DNA of 64,000 nucleotides from DASYTH01 sp035762905. Lineage in GTDB: Bacteria; Actinomycetota; Actinomycetes; Mycobacteriales; Pseudonocardiaceae. The notes under the pieces were generated by a model. It had not been told where the DNA came from and did no database searches. It saw only the letters and a list, made by a program, of their open reading frames with translations. The stretch lies in contig NZ_DASUCC010000095.1 of the NCBI RefSeq assembly GCF_035762905.1, positions 176,710-240,709 on the forward strand, written 5' to 3'. The position numbers and the translations under genes are program-made. Shown here piece by piece: positions 9,280 through 18,080 of the stretch; the first letter of the stretch is position 1, and the number at the start of each line of letters is the position of its first letter.

Positions 9280-9323
9280 GACTCCTACAATGAACGCACG
9301 CCCTGGCGTTCGTCAAGGCGAAC
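9260..9323. promoter_or_regulatory. Paired inverted-repeat operators GTTCG-N6-CGAAC
   Basis: Two copies of the same 16-bp inverted repeat, GTTCG-CCATAA-CGAAC (9260-9275) and GTTCG-TCAAGG-CGAAC (9308-9323), lie 48 bp apart in the azlC/XRE divergent region. A third related pair GAACGC-N8-GCGTTC (9292-9311) overlaps the second copy. They are the natural candidates for binding by the divergently encoded XRE protein. Confidence 0.55.
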
Positions 9324-9355
9324 GGATGGACTTCTCTACCGAACGCGAGGCGTCG

Positions 9356-9919
9356 ATGACCGAGCCGCAGCGGGGTGCCCCGCTCGACGTGATCGCCCAC
9401 GCCTTGCGCCGCGAGCGGACCCGGGTCGGACTGTCGCTGTCCGAGGTGGCCAAGCGCGCCGGCATCGCCAAGTCGACGCTGTCCCAGCTCGAGTCCGGCG
9501 CCGGCAACCCGAGCGTGGAGACGCTCTGGGCGCTGTCCGTCGCGCTCGACGTGCCGTTCAGCCGGCTGGTCGACCCGCCCCGGCCGCGGGTCCAGGTGAT
9601 CCGCGCCGGCGAGGGCCCGGCCGTGTACTCCGAGCGGGCCAGCTACGTGGCCACCCTGCTGGCCTCCTGCCCGCCCAACGCCCGCCGTGACCTCTACCTG
9701 ATCACCGCGGAACCCGGCCAGGCCAAGACGTCCGAACCGCACATGCCCGGGGTGGTCGAGCACGTGGTGCTCGCCGCCGGGCGGGCCCTCGTCGGCCTCG
9801 CCGAGGATCCGGTCGAGCTGGCCCCCGGCGACTACGTCGCCTATCCCGGAGACCTCGCGCACGTGTTCCAGGCCCTCGAGCCGGGCACGGCGGCCGTGAT
9901 GATCTCCGAGCACGTGTAG
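9356..9919 (+). CDS. XRE-family regulator with C-terminal cupin domain
   Basis: 187 aa. Residues 10-65 form a helix-turn-helix (LSLSEVAKRAGIAKSTLSQL, ESGAGNPSVETLW); the C-terminal half is a cupin sensor (AYPGDLAHVFQAL). Proteins of this architecture usually sense a small molecule and repress a neighbouring transporter, here azlCD. The start chosen is the ATG at 9356 with GAGG 5 nt upstream; an ATG at 9326 is possible but would place the start just 2 bp after an operator half-site. Confidence 0.85.
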   Translation: MTEPQRGAPLDVIAHALRRERTRVGLSLSEVAKRAGIAKSTLSQLESGAGNPSVETLWALSVALDVPFSRLVDPPRPRVQVIRAGEGPAVYSERASYVATLLASCPPNARRDLYLITAEPGQAKTSEPHMPGVVEHVVLAAGRALVGLAEDPVELAPGDYVAYPGDLAHVFQALEPGTAAVMISEHV

Positions 9920-9924
9920 GAGAA

Positions 9925-10830
9925 CTACCAGCCGCGGTCGGCCAGCCGGTGCGGCTGCGGGATGTCGTCCACGTTGATCCCCACCATGGCCTCGCCAAGA
10001 CCGCGGGACACCTTGGCGATCACGTCCGGGTCGTCGAAGAACGTGGTGGCCTTGACGATCGCCTCGGCACGCCGCGCCGGGTCGCCGGACTTGAAGATGC
10101 CGGAACCGACGAACACGCCCTCGGCACCGAGCTGCATCATCATCGCCGCGTCGGCCGGCGTGGCGATCCCGCCCGCGGTGAACAGCACCACCGGCAGCTT
10201 GCCGAGGGTGGCCACCTCGCGGACCAGTTCGTAGGGCGCCTGCAGTTCCTTGGCCGCAACGAAGAGCTCGTCCTCCGGCAGCGAGGTGAGCCGGCGGATC
10301 TCCGCGCGGATCTGCCGCATGTGCGTGGTCGCGTTGGACACGTCGCCGGTGCCCGCCTCGCCCTTGGACCGGATCATGGCCGCGCCCTCGGTGATCCGTC
10401 GCAGCGCCTCGCCGAGATTGGTCGCACCGCACACGAACGGCACGGTGAACTGCCACTTGTCGATGTGGTTGGCGTAGTCGGCCGGGGTGAGCACCTCGGA
10501 CTCGTCGACGTAGTCCACACCGAGCGCCTGCAACACCTGCGCCTCGACGAAGTGCCCGATGCGCGCCTTGGCCATCACCGGGATGGACACCGTGCTGATG
10601 ATCGCCTCGATCAGGTCCGGGTCGCTCATCCGCGCGACGCCGCCCTGGGCCCGGATGTCGGCCGGCACCCGCTCGAGCGCCATCACCGCCACCGCCCCGG
10701 CGTCCTCGGCGATCTTGGCCTGCTCGGCGGTGACCACGTCCATGATCACGCCGCCCTTGAGCATCTCCGCCATGCCGCGCTTGACCCGCGCGGTGCCGGT
10801 CTGGGCGGCGGTTGACTGAACGTCAGACAC
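9925..10830 (-). CDS. pdxS: Pyridoxal 5'-phosphate synthase lyase subunit PdxS
   Basis: 301 aa TIM-barrel subunit that condenses ribose 5-phosphate, glyceraldehyde 3-phosphate and PdxT-derived ammonia to PLP. Seen: VKRGMAEMLKGGVIMDVV, the catalytic lysine in PVMAKARIGHF, the second lysine in IRSKGEAGTG, and the phosphate loop FTAGGIATPADA. GTG start at 10830 with GAAGG 5 nt upstream. Convergent with the XRE gene (6-bp gap), so it is transcribed from its own promoter in 10831-11086. Confidence 0.97.
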   Translation of the reverse strand: MSDVQSTAAQTGTARVKRGMAEMLKGGVIMDVVTAEQAKIAEDAGAVAVMALERVPADIRAQGGVARMSDPDLIEAIISTVSIPVMAKARIGHFVEAQVLQALGVDYVDESEVLTPADYANHIDKWQFTVPFVCGATNLGEALRRITEGAAMIRSKGEAGTGDVSNATTHMRQIRAEIRRLTSLPEDELFVAAKELQAPYELVREVATLGKLPVVLFTAGGIATPADAAMMMQLGAEGVFVGSGIFKSGDPARRAEAIVKATTFFDDPDVIAKVSRGLGEAMVGINVDDIPQPHRLADRGW

Positions 10831-11086
10831 TTTGACCTTCCGATTCTCTTGCCCGTGAAACTTCTCTGACCTGATGTTACGGCGGACGTGGACCGGTCAA
10901 CCGGGCCAATCCCGGGCGTTCTCACCAGGCCACTCTCCAGTGCGTCCCGAGTACCTGTCCGATTGCTACGAGTGAGTGGTGAACGCAGGGAGGACTTGTC
11001 CTGAACGGGCGTACGGTGTGGGATCGACCACATCGTTTTCTCCGGGGTCCCCAGACAGCGCGGTCTCGTTCGGGAGGTTGAGAGGT

Positions 11087-13231
11087 ATGGCTGCAAAAAG
11101 TACCGACAACGGTGACGGCGGAGCTGCGGTCGCTGTAGACGACCCCGCCAAGGTGCGAAACATCGTTCTGGTCGGCCCGTCCGGGTCGGGCAAGACCACG
11201 TTGACCGAGGCGCTTCTCACCGCGGCGGGAGTGATCTCCCGGGCCGGCTCCGTCACCGACGGAACCACCGTCTGCGACCACGACCCCGCCGCTGTGCGCC
11301 AGCAGCGTTCGGTCGGACTGGCCGTCGCGCCGCTCATGCACGGCGGCGTCAAGATCAACCTGATCGACACACCGGGCTACGCGGACTTCGTGGGCGAGGT
11401 CCGAGCCGGGTTGCGTGCCGCCGACGCGGCCCTGTTCGTGGTGAGTGCCGCCGAGGGCGTGGACCCGGCCACCACCGCGCTCTGGGAGGAGTGTGCCGCG
11501 GTCGGCATGCCGAGAGCCGTCGTGATCGCCAGGCTCGACCACCAGCGTGCGGATCTCGCCGCCGAACTGGCCGCCTGCCAGGAGGCCTTCGGTGCCGGCG
11601 TGATGCCGCTCTACCTGCCGGCTTCCGGGGGGAAGCCGGGCCTCGTCGGGCTGATCACCCAGCGGTACTTCGACTACACCGACGGCTATCCACCCAAGGT
11701 CACCGACCCGGATTCGGCCGACCTGGACCAGATCACCGATGCCCGGAACCAGCTCATCGAAGGGATCATCGCCGAGAGCGAGGACGAGTCCCTGATGGAC
11801 CGGTACCTCGAGGGCGAGGCCATCGAGGCGGAGACGCTGATCTCCGACCTGGAGACGGCCGTGGCCAAGGGCTCGTTCCACCCGGTGATCCCGGTCTGCG
11901 CGGCGACCGGGCTCGGCCTGGCCGAGGTGCTGGAGGCGCTGGCCGGCGCGTTCCCCTCGCCGCTCGAGCACGGCATCCCGAACGTGACCGACCCGCAGGG
12001 CAACCCGCAGGGCAAGCTGACCGCCGACCCCAACGGTCCGCTGGCCGCCGAGGTGATCCGCACCTCGGTCGACTCCTACGTCGGTCGGGTCTCGCTGGTC
12101 CGGGTGTTCTCCGGAACGCTGCGGCCGGAGCGGCCGGTGCACGTGTCCGGACACGGCATGGCCGAGCGCGGGCACGAGGACCACGACGTGGACGAGCGGG
12201 TGGCGCACATCTACTCCCCACTCGGGGCGAACCTGCGCGAGGTGCCCTACTGCGTGGCCGGCGACGTGTGCGCGCTGACCAAGGTCACCTCGGCGGAGAC
12301 CGGCGACACCGTCTCGGCGCCGGACAAGCCGCTGCTGATGACCCCGTGGCAGATGCCGGAGCCGCTGCTGCCGGTGGCCATCGTGGCCAAGACCCGCAGC
12401 GACGAGGATGCCTTGTCCCGCAACCTGAACCGGCTGGTCGCCGGGGACCCGACGCTGCGCCTTGAGCGCAACGCCGAGACCCACCAGTTGGTGTTGTGGT
12501 GCATGGGCGAGGCGCACGCCGACGTGGTGCTGGCCCGGTTGCGGGCCGGCGGCGCGGACGTGGACACCGAGCCGGTCAGGGTGGCGCTGCGCGAGACGTT
12601 CGCCGGCAAGGCCCGCGGGCACGGGCGGCACGTCAAGCAGTCCGGCGGGCACGGCCAGTACGCCGTGTGCGACATCGAGGTCGAGCCGCTGCCGGTGGGC
12701 GGCGGGTTCGAGTTCCTGGACAAGGTGGTCGGCGGCTCGGTGCCCCACCAGTTCATCGGCAGCGTGGAGAAGGGCGTGCGGGCCCAGCTCACCAAGGGCC
12801 TGGTGGGTGGCTTCCCGGTGGTGGATCTGCGGGTGACGCTGTTCGACGGCAAGGCGCACAGCGTGGACTCCTCCGACGCCGCGTTCCAGACCGCAGGCGC
12901 GCTTGCGCTCAAGGACGCCGCGAGCAACGGCCGGATCTCCCTGCTGGAGCCGATCGACGAGGTCGTCGTGCGGCTGCCCGACGATCACCTGGGCACGGTG
13001 CTCGGCGACCTGTCCAGCCGGCGCGGCCGGGTGCTCGGCACCGAGGCGGACAGCGCCGCGGGCTACAGCAGGGTGCGCGCCGAGGTCCCGGCAACGGCGC
13101 TGCTGCGCTACGCCATCGACCTGCGCTCGATGACCTCGGGCTCGGCCACGTTCACCCGCTCCTTCACCCGTTTCGACCCGCTGCCCGACGCCCTCGCCGC
13201 GAACGCCCTGGCGAAGGACAAGAAGGACTAG
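11087..13231 (+). CDS. Elongation factor G-like GTPase (EF-G2 type)
   Basis: 714 aa, EF-G length and domain order (G domain, II, III, IV, V). It is not the housekeeping EF-G: the P-loop is GPSGSGKTTL instead of AHIDAGKTT, the G3 motif is DTPGYADFV, and the G4 NKxD is replaced by ARLD (VVIARLDHQ). The actinobacterial EF-G2 family has these features and its mycobacterial member is reported not to act as a translocase. Start chosen at ATG 11087 (GGGAGG upstream) because the longer reading frame from 10976 lacks both a ribosome binding site and family similarity. Confidence 0.85.
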   Translation: MAAKSTDNGDGGAAVAVDDPAKVRNIVLVGPSGSGKTTLTEALLTAAGVISRAGSVTDGTTVCDHDPAAVRQQRSVGLAVAPLMHGGVKINLIDTPGYADFVGEVRAGLRAADAALFVVSAAEGVDPATTALWEECAAVGMPRAVVIARLDHQRADLAAELAACQEAFGAGVMPLYLPASGGKPGLVGLITQRYFDYTDGYPPKVTDPDSADLDQITDARNQLIEGIIAESEDESLMDRYLEGEAIEAETLISDLETAVAKGSFHPVIPVCAATGLGLAEVLEALAGAFPSPLEHGIPNVTDPQGNPQGKLTADPNGPLAAEVIRTSVDSYVGRVSLVRVFSGTLRPERPVHVSGHGMAERGHEDHDVDERVAHIYSPLGANLREVPYCVAGDVCALTKVTSAETGDTVSAPDKPLLMTPWQMPEPLLPVAIVAKTRSDEDALSRNLNRLVAGDPTLRLERNAETHQLVLWCMGEAHADVVLARLRAGGADVDTEPVRVALRETFAGKARGHGRHVKQSGGHGQYAVCDIEVEPLPVGGGFEFLDKVVGGSVPHQFIGSVEKGVRAQLTKGLVGGFPVVDLRVTLFDGKAHSVDSSDAAFQTAGALALKDAASNGRISLLEPIDEVVVRLPDDHLGTVLGDLSSRRGRVLGTEADSAAGYSRVRAEVPATALLRYAIDLRSMTSGSATFTRSFTRFDPLPDALAANALAKDKKD

Positions 13232-13238
13232 GGCGGTC

Positions 13239-14258
13239 CTACCGGACGGTGCGCACCGTGCCGTCCCACTGGGTGGTGAGCAGGTCCGGCAGCAGCTCGC
13301 CGAGCTGCACCGGGTAGACGGTCTCCGTGGTGGAGCGCAGTTCCTCGGCGCTCCACCACCGGTGGCCGTCCACCACCCGGCGCTCGACGTCGGTGAAGCC
13401 GCCGGTGTTCACCCGCACCTCGACCTGCTTGCCGTTGACCGGCGGCAGGGTGGCCAGGAAGAACCACTCCTCGCCGTCGTAGCTGCGCCCGTCGAAGCTG
13501 AACACCACCCGGCGCCGCCACATCGGCCCGATCAGCGCCTCGTCCGGTAACGCGATCCCGGTCTCCTCGACCAGCTCCCTGGCGGCCGCCGCGCGCAGGT
13601 TCTCCCCCGCCTCGACGCCGCCGCCGACGGTGAACCACCACGACTCGTCGGCCCGCCGGGGATCGTGGCCGCTGAACAGCAGCACCCGGCCCCGCCCGTC
13701 GAGCAACACCACCCGGGCCGACGGCCGGGGCATCGGCGCCGCGTCCGGTTCCCCGGCCAGCGCCGGCTCGACGATCTCGAAGTACTCCGGCTGTGGCGCA
13801 CTGCCGGCCAGCCGCAGCCAGCGCGCCGCCCGGCGGCGGCGCTGGGCCAGCGTGTCGCGCACCGCGTCGTTGTGCACCCGCCGGGCGATCACCACCCGCT
13901 GCTCGGCGTCCACCAGTTCGGTGGACAGCGCCAGCGGCAGGTGCGCCCGGTCGACGGCGGCGAGCTGCAGGGTGAGGTCGTTCTCGGCGGCCTCCCGGTC
14001 CATCCGGGGTGCCTGCTCGGCCCGTTCGGCCACCGAGCGCAGCGTGTCCGCGCCGCGCGGGTCGAACGAGCCGGCCGCGGCCACCGCGCGGGCCACCACC
14101 GCGCGCCGGGCCAGCGCGGCGTCCAGGGCCGCCCAGGCGGCATCCGTGCGCACGTGCAGCCGGTCCAGCCGGTTGGCCGTGCCGACCAGCCACGGGATCA
14201 CGACCAGGGCCACCACGATCAGCACGACCAGGGTCGTGACCAATGCGCTCATGCTCAT
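13239..14258 (-). CDS. LemA-like membrane domain fused to NUDIX hydrolase
   Basis: 339 aa. Residues 5-25 form a transmembrane helix, followed by a helical region (about 27-150: NRLDRLHVRTDAAWAALDA, and so on) resembling LemA proteins. A canonical NUDIX domain occupies about 175-325, with a perfect Nudix box (GGVEAGE, then RELVEETGI). NUDIX enzymes cleave nucleoside diphosphate-linked substrates; the substrate here is unknown. It follows pimA as Rv2609c does in M. tuberculosis. Start at ATG 14258 because GGAGG is 7 nt upstream; an ATG at 14252 is too far. Confidence 0.8.
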   Translation of the reverse strand: MSMSALVTTLVVLIVVALVVIPWLVGTANRLDRLHVRTDAAWAALDAALARRAVVARAVAAAGSFDPRGADTLRSVAERAEQAPRMDREAAENDLTLQLAAVDRAHLPLALSTELVDAEQRVVIARRVHNDAVRDTLAQRRRRAARWLRLAGSAPQPEYFEIVEPALAGEPDAAPMPRPSARVVLLDGRGRVLLFSGHDPRRADESWWFTVGGGVEAGENLRAAAARELVEETGIALPDEALIGPMWRRRVVFSFDGRSYDGEEWFFLATLPPVNGKQVEVRVNTGGFTDVERRVVDGHRWWSAEELRSTTETVYPVQLGELLPDLLTTQWDGTVRTVR

Positions 14259-14286
14259 GCCACTCCCTCCCCCCTGCCGCGCATGA

Positions 14287-15426
14287 TCATGCCGGCAGTC
14301 CGGATTCGCCCACCCGCCGCGGGTAGGCGGCAATCGCCTGTTCGTAGACCCGGAGCACCTGGCCGGCCACCACCGACCAGTCGTACGCCGCGACCCTGCG
14401 CCGGGCCGACGCGGTGAGCGTGGCCCGCCGGCCCGGATCGGTCAACAGCCCGCGCAGCTCGACGGCGAGGGCATCGGGGTCGCCGACCGGGGTGAGCACC
14501 CCGGCCCGGCCGTCGTCGAGCACCCGGCGAAACGCCGGCAGGTCGCTGGCCACCACCGCGGCGCCTGCGGACATCGCCTCGGTGAGGATGATGCCGAAGC
14601 TCTCGCCGCCGGTGTTCGGCGCGCAGTACACCTCGATGCCGCGCAGTGCCCGCGCCTTGGTCTCGTCGTCGACCTGGCCGAGCAGCACCAGCCGGTCGGC
14701 CAGCCCGGGCCCGGCCATGCGGCGCAGCTCGTCCTCGTCGCCGCGGCCGACCACGAGCAACCGCACGTCCGGCAGCTCGGACTCGAGCCGGCGCATCGCC
14801 TCGATCAGCACCGTCATGCCCTTGCGCGGCTCGCCGAACCGTCCGACGAAACCGACCGTGCCGCCCGGGTGCGGGTAGCCGGGCAGCGGCTCGGCGCCGG
14901 CGAAGAACCCGACGTCGACCCCGTTCGGGATCTCCACCGCGTTCCCGCCGAGGTGCTCGACCTGGACCCGCCGGGCCAGCTCGGACACCGCGATCCGGGC
15001 GGTGATCTTCTCCAGCCGCGGCCGCAGCACGCCCTGCAGCGCCGAGAGCGTACGGGACCGCGCCGTTGACGTGTGGAAGGTGGCCACGACCGGACCGTCG
15101 GCCAGCATCAGCGCCTGCATCGACAGGCTGGGCGCGACCGGCTCGTGCAGGTGCAGCACGTCGAACTCGTGCTCACGCAGCCAGCGGCGGACCCGGGTGT
15201 AGGACACCGGTCCGAACGACAGCCGGGCCACCGAACCGTTGTACGGGATGCGCACCGACCGGCCGGTCGGGCGGACGAAGTCGGGCAACGGCGTCTCCTC
15301 GCCGGCCGGGCCGAGCACCTCGACCTGGTGGCCAAGCGCGCCAAGCGCCTTGGCCAGGTCCACGACGTGCGCCTGCACCCCTCCGGGCACCTCGAAGGAG
15401 TACGGGCAGACGATCCCGATCTTCAT
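14287..15426 (-). CDS. pimA: Phosphatidylinositol alpha-mannosyltransferase PimA
   Basis: 379 aa GT4 (GT-B fold) enzyme that transfers mannose from GDP-mannose to phosphatidylinositol, the first step of PIM synthesis at the inner face of the membrane. Seen: GGVQAHVVDLAKAL near the N-terminus, LHLHEPVAPSLS, IPNGVDVGFF, GRFGEPRKGM, and the donor-binding EX7E motif ESFGIILTE. The identification is supported by order pgsA-acyltransferase-pimA. GAGGA precedes the ATG. Ends 28 bp before the NUDIX gene. Confidence 0.94.
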   Translation of the reverse strand: MKIGIVCPYSFEVPGGVQAHVVDLAKALGALGHQVEVLGPAGEETPLPDFVRPTGRSVRIPYNGSVARLSFGPVSYTRVRRWLREHEFDVLHLHEPVAPSLSMQALMLADGPVVATFHTSTARSRTLSALQGVLRPRLEKITARIAVSELARRVQVEHLGGNAVEIPNGVDVGFFAGAEPLPGYPHPGGTVGFVGRFGEPRKGMTVLIEAMRRLESELPDVRLLVVGRGDEDELRRMAGPGLADRLVLLGQVDDETKARALRGIEVYCAPNTGGESFGIILTEAMSAGAAVVASDLPAFRRVLDDGRAGVLTPVGDPDALAVELRGLLTDPGRRATLTASARRRVAAYDWSVVAGQVLRVYEQAIAAYPRRVGESGLPA

Positions 15427-15436
15427 GGTCCGGTCC

Positions 15437-16372
15437 TCACGGGGCCGCCTCGGGCTCGGCCGCGGCCAGCACCCGCTGCCGCTCGTCCGGCAGGTCGGAG
15501 ATCCACAGCGGCTGGAGCATGTGCCAGTCCACCGGGTTGGCCGCGATGTCGGCGGCGAACGCGTCGGCCATCCGCTGGGTGACCGCCGGGATCTGCTCGC
15601 GCTCGTGCACGATCATCGGGGTGTGCAGGGTGAGGCCCCAGCCGTCCTCGGTGAAGCTCTGGTTCACGATCAGCAGCGTGGCTCCGGTTATCGCGGCCAG
15701 CCGGGCCGGTCCGGCCGGCATCCGGGTCGGCTCGCCGAAGAAGGTCACCGGCACGCCACGCCGGGACAGGTCCCGGTCGGCCGGCAGGCAGACCACCCGG
15801 TTCTGCCGCAGCCGCTCGATCAGCGTCCGGTAGGGCGCCACGTCGCCGCCCGAGGTCGGCAGGATCTCGAAGCCGAGCGACTCGCGGAAGGCGAGGAACC
15901 GGCGGAACACCGACTCGGGCCGCAGCCGCTCGGCCACCGTGGTGAACGGGCCGGAGTGGTTGACCAGCCAGATCCCGGAGACGTCCCAGTTGCCGGTGTG
16001 CGGCAGGGCGATGACCAGGCCCTTGCCCCGGTCCAGCGCCTCGTCGATCATCACCCGGTTCACCATCACGTCGTCGACCTGCCGGTAGATCGCCTTGTGG
16101 TCCATGGCCGGCAGCCGGAAGGTCTCCTTCCAGTACCGGGCGTAGGAGCGCAGCCCGGCGCGCACCAGCTCGTCCAGCTCGGCCGCGCCGGCCTGCGGAA
16201 CCACCCGGGCCAGGTTGCGGCGCAGCTGGGCGGTGCCGCGTCCGTTACGCCGGGCGGCGAGGTCGGCGGCCGAGCGGAACAAGGCGCCGGCCATGCCGTC
16301 CGGCATCCGGCGCACCAGGCCCCAGCCGGCGCCGTAGGCCCAGTCGGTCAGGCGGTGCCCCCAATTGCTCAC
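15437..16372 (-). CDS. patA: Phosphatidylinositol mannoside acyltransferase
   Basis: 311 aa lysophospholipid acyltransferase-like enzyme. The HX4D catalytic motif is HTGNWD in ALPHTGNWDVSG. It acylates the mannose of PIM1/PIM2 using acyl-CoA on the cytoplasmic membrane. The first residues (WGHRLTDWAYGAGWGLVRR) form an amphipathic membrane-associating region typical of the family. GTG start overlaps the pgsA stop by 4 bp and has GGAG upstream; pimA follows after 10 bp. Confidence 0.92.
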   Translation of the reverse strand: MSNWGHRLTDWAYGAGWGLVRRMPDGMAGALFRSAADLAARRNGRGTAQLRRNLARVVPQAGAAELDELVRAGLRSYARYWKETFRLPAMDHKAIYRQVDDVMVNRVMIDEALDRGKGLVIALPHTGNWDVSGIWLVNHSGPFTTVAERLRPESVFRRFLAFRESLGFEILPTSGGDVAPYRTLIERLRQNRVVCLPADRDLSRRGVPVTFFGEPTRMPAGPARLAAITGATLLIVNQSFTEDGWGLTLHTPMIVHEREQIPAVTQRMADAFAADIAANPVDWHMLQPLWISDLPDERQRVLAAAEPEAAP

Positions 16373-17001
16373 GTCTTCTCCGCTTCCGTCATGTCCGGTT
16401 CACCCTCCGCCGAGCGCCACACCGCCATGATCCGCTGCGCCACCGTGATCACGGACAACCCGACCAGCAGCCACATGGCCACGTCCAGGGCGTAGGGCAC
16501 ACCGAATCCGGTCAGCCCGGTCCCGCCGAGCACGATGATCAGCCGTTCGGCCCGCTCGACCAGACCGACGTTCGCGGTGAGCCCGGTCGCCTCGGCCCGG
16601 GCCTTGATGTAGGAGGTCACCTGCGCCAGCACCAGGCAGATCAGGGTGGCGGCGGCCAGCGCGTCGTCCCGCGCGACGACGAAGCAGTACCAGGCGATCC
16701 CGGCCAGCAGCGCGCCGTCGGCGATCCGGTCGCAGGTGGCGTCCAACACGGTGCCGAACTTCGTGCCGCCGCCGCGGGCCCGCGCCATCGCCCCGTCCAA
16801 GAGGTCGAACATGGCGAAGGCCGTCACCACGAACGCCCCGGCGAGCAGCCGACCGGTGGGGAACAGCCAGAGCGAGCCTGCGACCGCGCCGGCCGTGCCG
16901 ATCACGGTCATCGCGTTCGGCGACAGGCCGCTGCGCACCACCCACGCCCCGACCGGGTCGGTGACGCGGGATATCGAGGCTCTGGCGAAGATGTTCAACA
17001 T
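16369..17001 (-). CDS. pgsA: Phosphatidylinositol phosphate synthase (CDP-alcohol phosphotransferase)
   Basis: 210 aa with about six membrane helices. The CDP-alcohol phosphotransferase signature is complete: DLLDGAMAR, then G-x3-D-x3-D in GTVLDATCD. In actinobacteria the enzyme in this position joins inositol 3-phosphate to CDP-diacylglycerol, giving the precursor of PI and PIMs. It heads the pgsA-patA-pimA-NUDIX unit. A TAGGCT box lies 11 nt before the ATG, so the 5' leader is probably very short. Confidence 0.92.
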   Translation of the reverse strand: MLNIFARASISRVTDPVGAWVVRSGLSPNAMTVIGTAGAVAGSLWLFPTGRLLAGAFVVTAFAMFDLLDGAMARARGGGTKFGTVLDATCDRIADGALLAGIAWYCFVVARDDALAAATLICLVLAQVTSYIKARAEATGLTANVGLVERAERLIIVLGGTGLTGFGVPYALDVAMWLLVGLSVITVAQRIMAVWRSAEGEPDMTEAEKT

Positions 17002-17140
17002 AGGCGGACCGGAGCCTAACGGCGAGCGTCCCGAGGGGCGAAGCCCGGTGGTTACACCCCACGAGCAGGCAGCGAGGTGTCCGCGTTTCCCCTGGAGTGT
17101 CGCCGTAGACTCGCGGCTCCGGGTGAGCGGAAGGGACCAG

Positions 17141-17563
17141 GTGTCCGAGATTGTCGGTAGCTTCGTCGGTGGGGTGGCCGGCGCGACAGCGGATCATGCC
17201 GTGCAGCGCCGCCGCGCAAGGCGGCTGCACAGGGTCGATCGGCTGGAATGCAGCATTCGTGTGGTCACTGGCACACACGACGGGTTGACCGGGAAGTGGT
17301 GGGCCGGGACGGCCACACTGTCGCCGGAGCGGATCCACTTCGTTCCCGTCGTTGGTGGCGTTCGGTTTCTGCGCCGCAAGGCCGTGGAGATCCAGGTCGA
17401 CAAGATCGACGTGAGCCAACGGCGCAGCCCCACCGGCCGGGAGGTGTTCTCGGTCGCCCCCGACACGTACGTGGTCCGCCTGGTGACGCCCACGGCGACC
17501 CTGGAATGGGCGGTGCTGATAAACGAGCTGAGCTGGGCACTCGGCCGAATGTCGGGCGGCTAG
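17141..17563 (+). CDS. Small conserved protein, possibly DUF2550-like
   Basis: 140 aa from the GTG at 17141 (GAAGGGA just upstream). After a short Ala/Arg-rich N-terminus the body is beta-rich: WWAGTATLSPERIHFVPVV, then a basic segment QRRSPTGREVFSV and the C-terminal ATLEWAVLINELSWAL. That layout resembles actinobacterial DUF2550 proteins, but the expected N-terminal transmembrane helix is not obvious, so the assignment is tentative. Divergent from pgsA and convergent with the MarR gene. Confidence 0.6.
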   Translation: MSEIVGSFVGGVAGATADHAVQRRRARRLHRVDRLECSIRVVTGTHDGLTGKWWAGTATLSPERIHFVPVVGGVRFLRRKAVEIQVDKIDVSQRRSPTGREVFSVAPDTYVVRLVTPTATLEWAVLINELSWALGRMSGG

Positions 17564-17594
17564 CCGAGGCCGACAGTCGTCTTGGGCAACGGGA

Positions 17595-18074
17595 TCACCG
17601 GGCGGGCGGGCGCGGGTCCCGGCAACCGAGTCCGGCCAGGATCGCCTTGCTGATCTCGCCGAGCGCGCTGACCTGTTCCGGGGTCAACTGGTCGAACAGC
17701 CGCTCCCGGACGGCGGTGACGTGTCCGGGCGCCGCGGCCGCCAGCGCGGCGAAGCCGGCGTCGGTGAGCACCGCGTACGAGCCGCGCTTGTCGGTCGGGC
17801 AGGTGCGCCTGGTCACCCAGCCCACCTCCTCGAGCCGGGCCACGGCGTGCGAGAGCCGGCTGCGCGACGACCCGCGCGCGCCGGCCAGCTCACTCATCCG
17901 CAGCGTGCGGTTCGGCGCCTCGGACAGCGCGACCAGGATCTCGTAGTAGGTGTAGGGCATCGCCGAGTCGCGTTGGAGCTGGCGGTCGAAGTGGTCGGTC
18001 AGGCCCTCGACCGCGGTGACGAAGGCGCGCCAGATCTCCTGCTCGCTGTCGTCCAGCCACCGAGTGACACCCAC
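17595..18074 (-). CDS. MarR-family transcriptional regulator
   Basis: 159 aa winged-helix regulator. The recognition region is LRMSELAGARGSSRSRLSHA, followed by the wing with the conserved DKRGSYAVLTDAG. MarR dimers bind palindromes and release DNA on ligand binding or oxidation. It is divergent from a yceI gene, and two GTTGA-N4-TCAA(C/T) palindromes lie between them, so it probably represses yceI and itself. GTG start at 18074 lacks a Shine-Dalgarno sequence; TAGAAT ends 6 nt upstream, pointing to a leaderless mRNA. Confidence 0.88.
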   Translation of the reverse strand: MGVTRWLDDSEQEIWRAFVTAVEGLTDHFDRQLQRDSAMPYTYYEILVALSEAPNRTLRMSELAGARGSSRSRLSHAVARLEEVGWVTRRTCPTDKRGSYAVLTDAGFAALAAAAPGHVTAVRERLFDQLTPEQVSALGEISKAILAGLGCRDPRPPAR

Positions 18075-18080
18075 GACATC

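Noticed and set aside
8303..10456. Very long open frame on the minus strand spanning azlD, azlC and into pdxS
   Set aside because: Only its last 102 codons match a protein family (AzlD); the rest is out of frame with azlC and pdxS, an effect of high-GC DNA with few stops.
10976..11086. N-terminal extension of the EF-G2 gene
   Set aside because: No ribosome binding site at 10976 and no domain similarity; the ATG at 11087 has a good site and fits the family.
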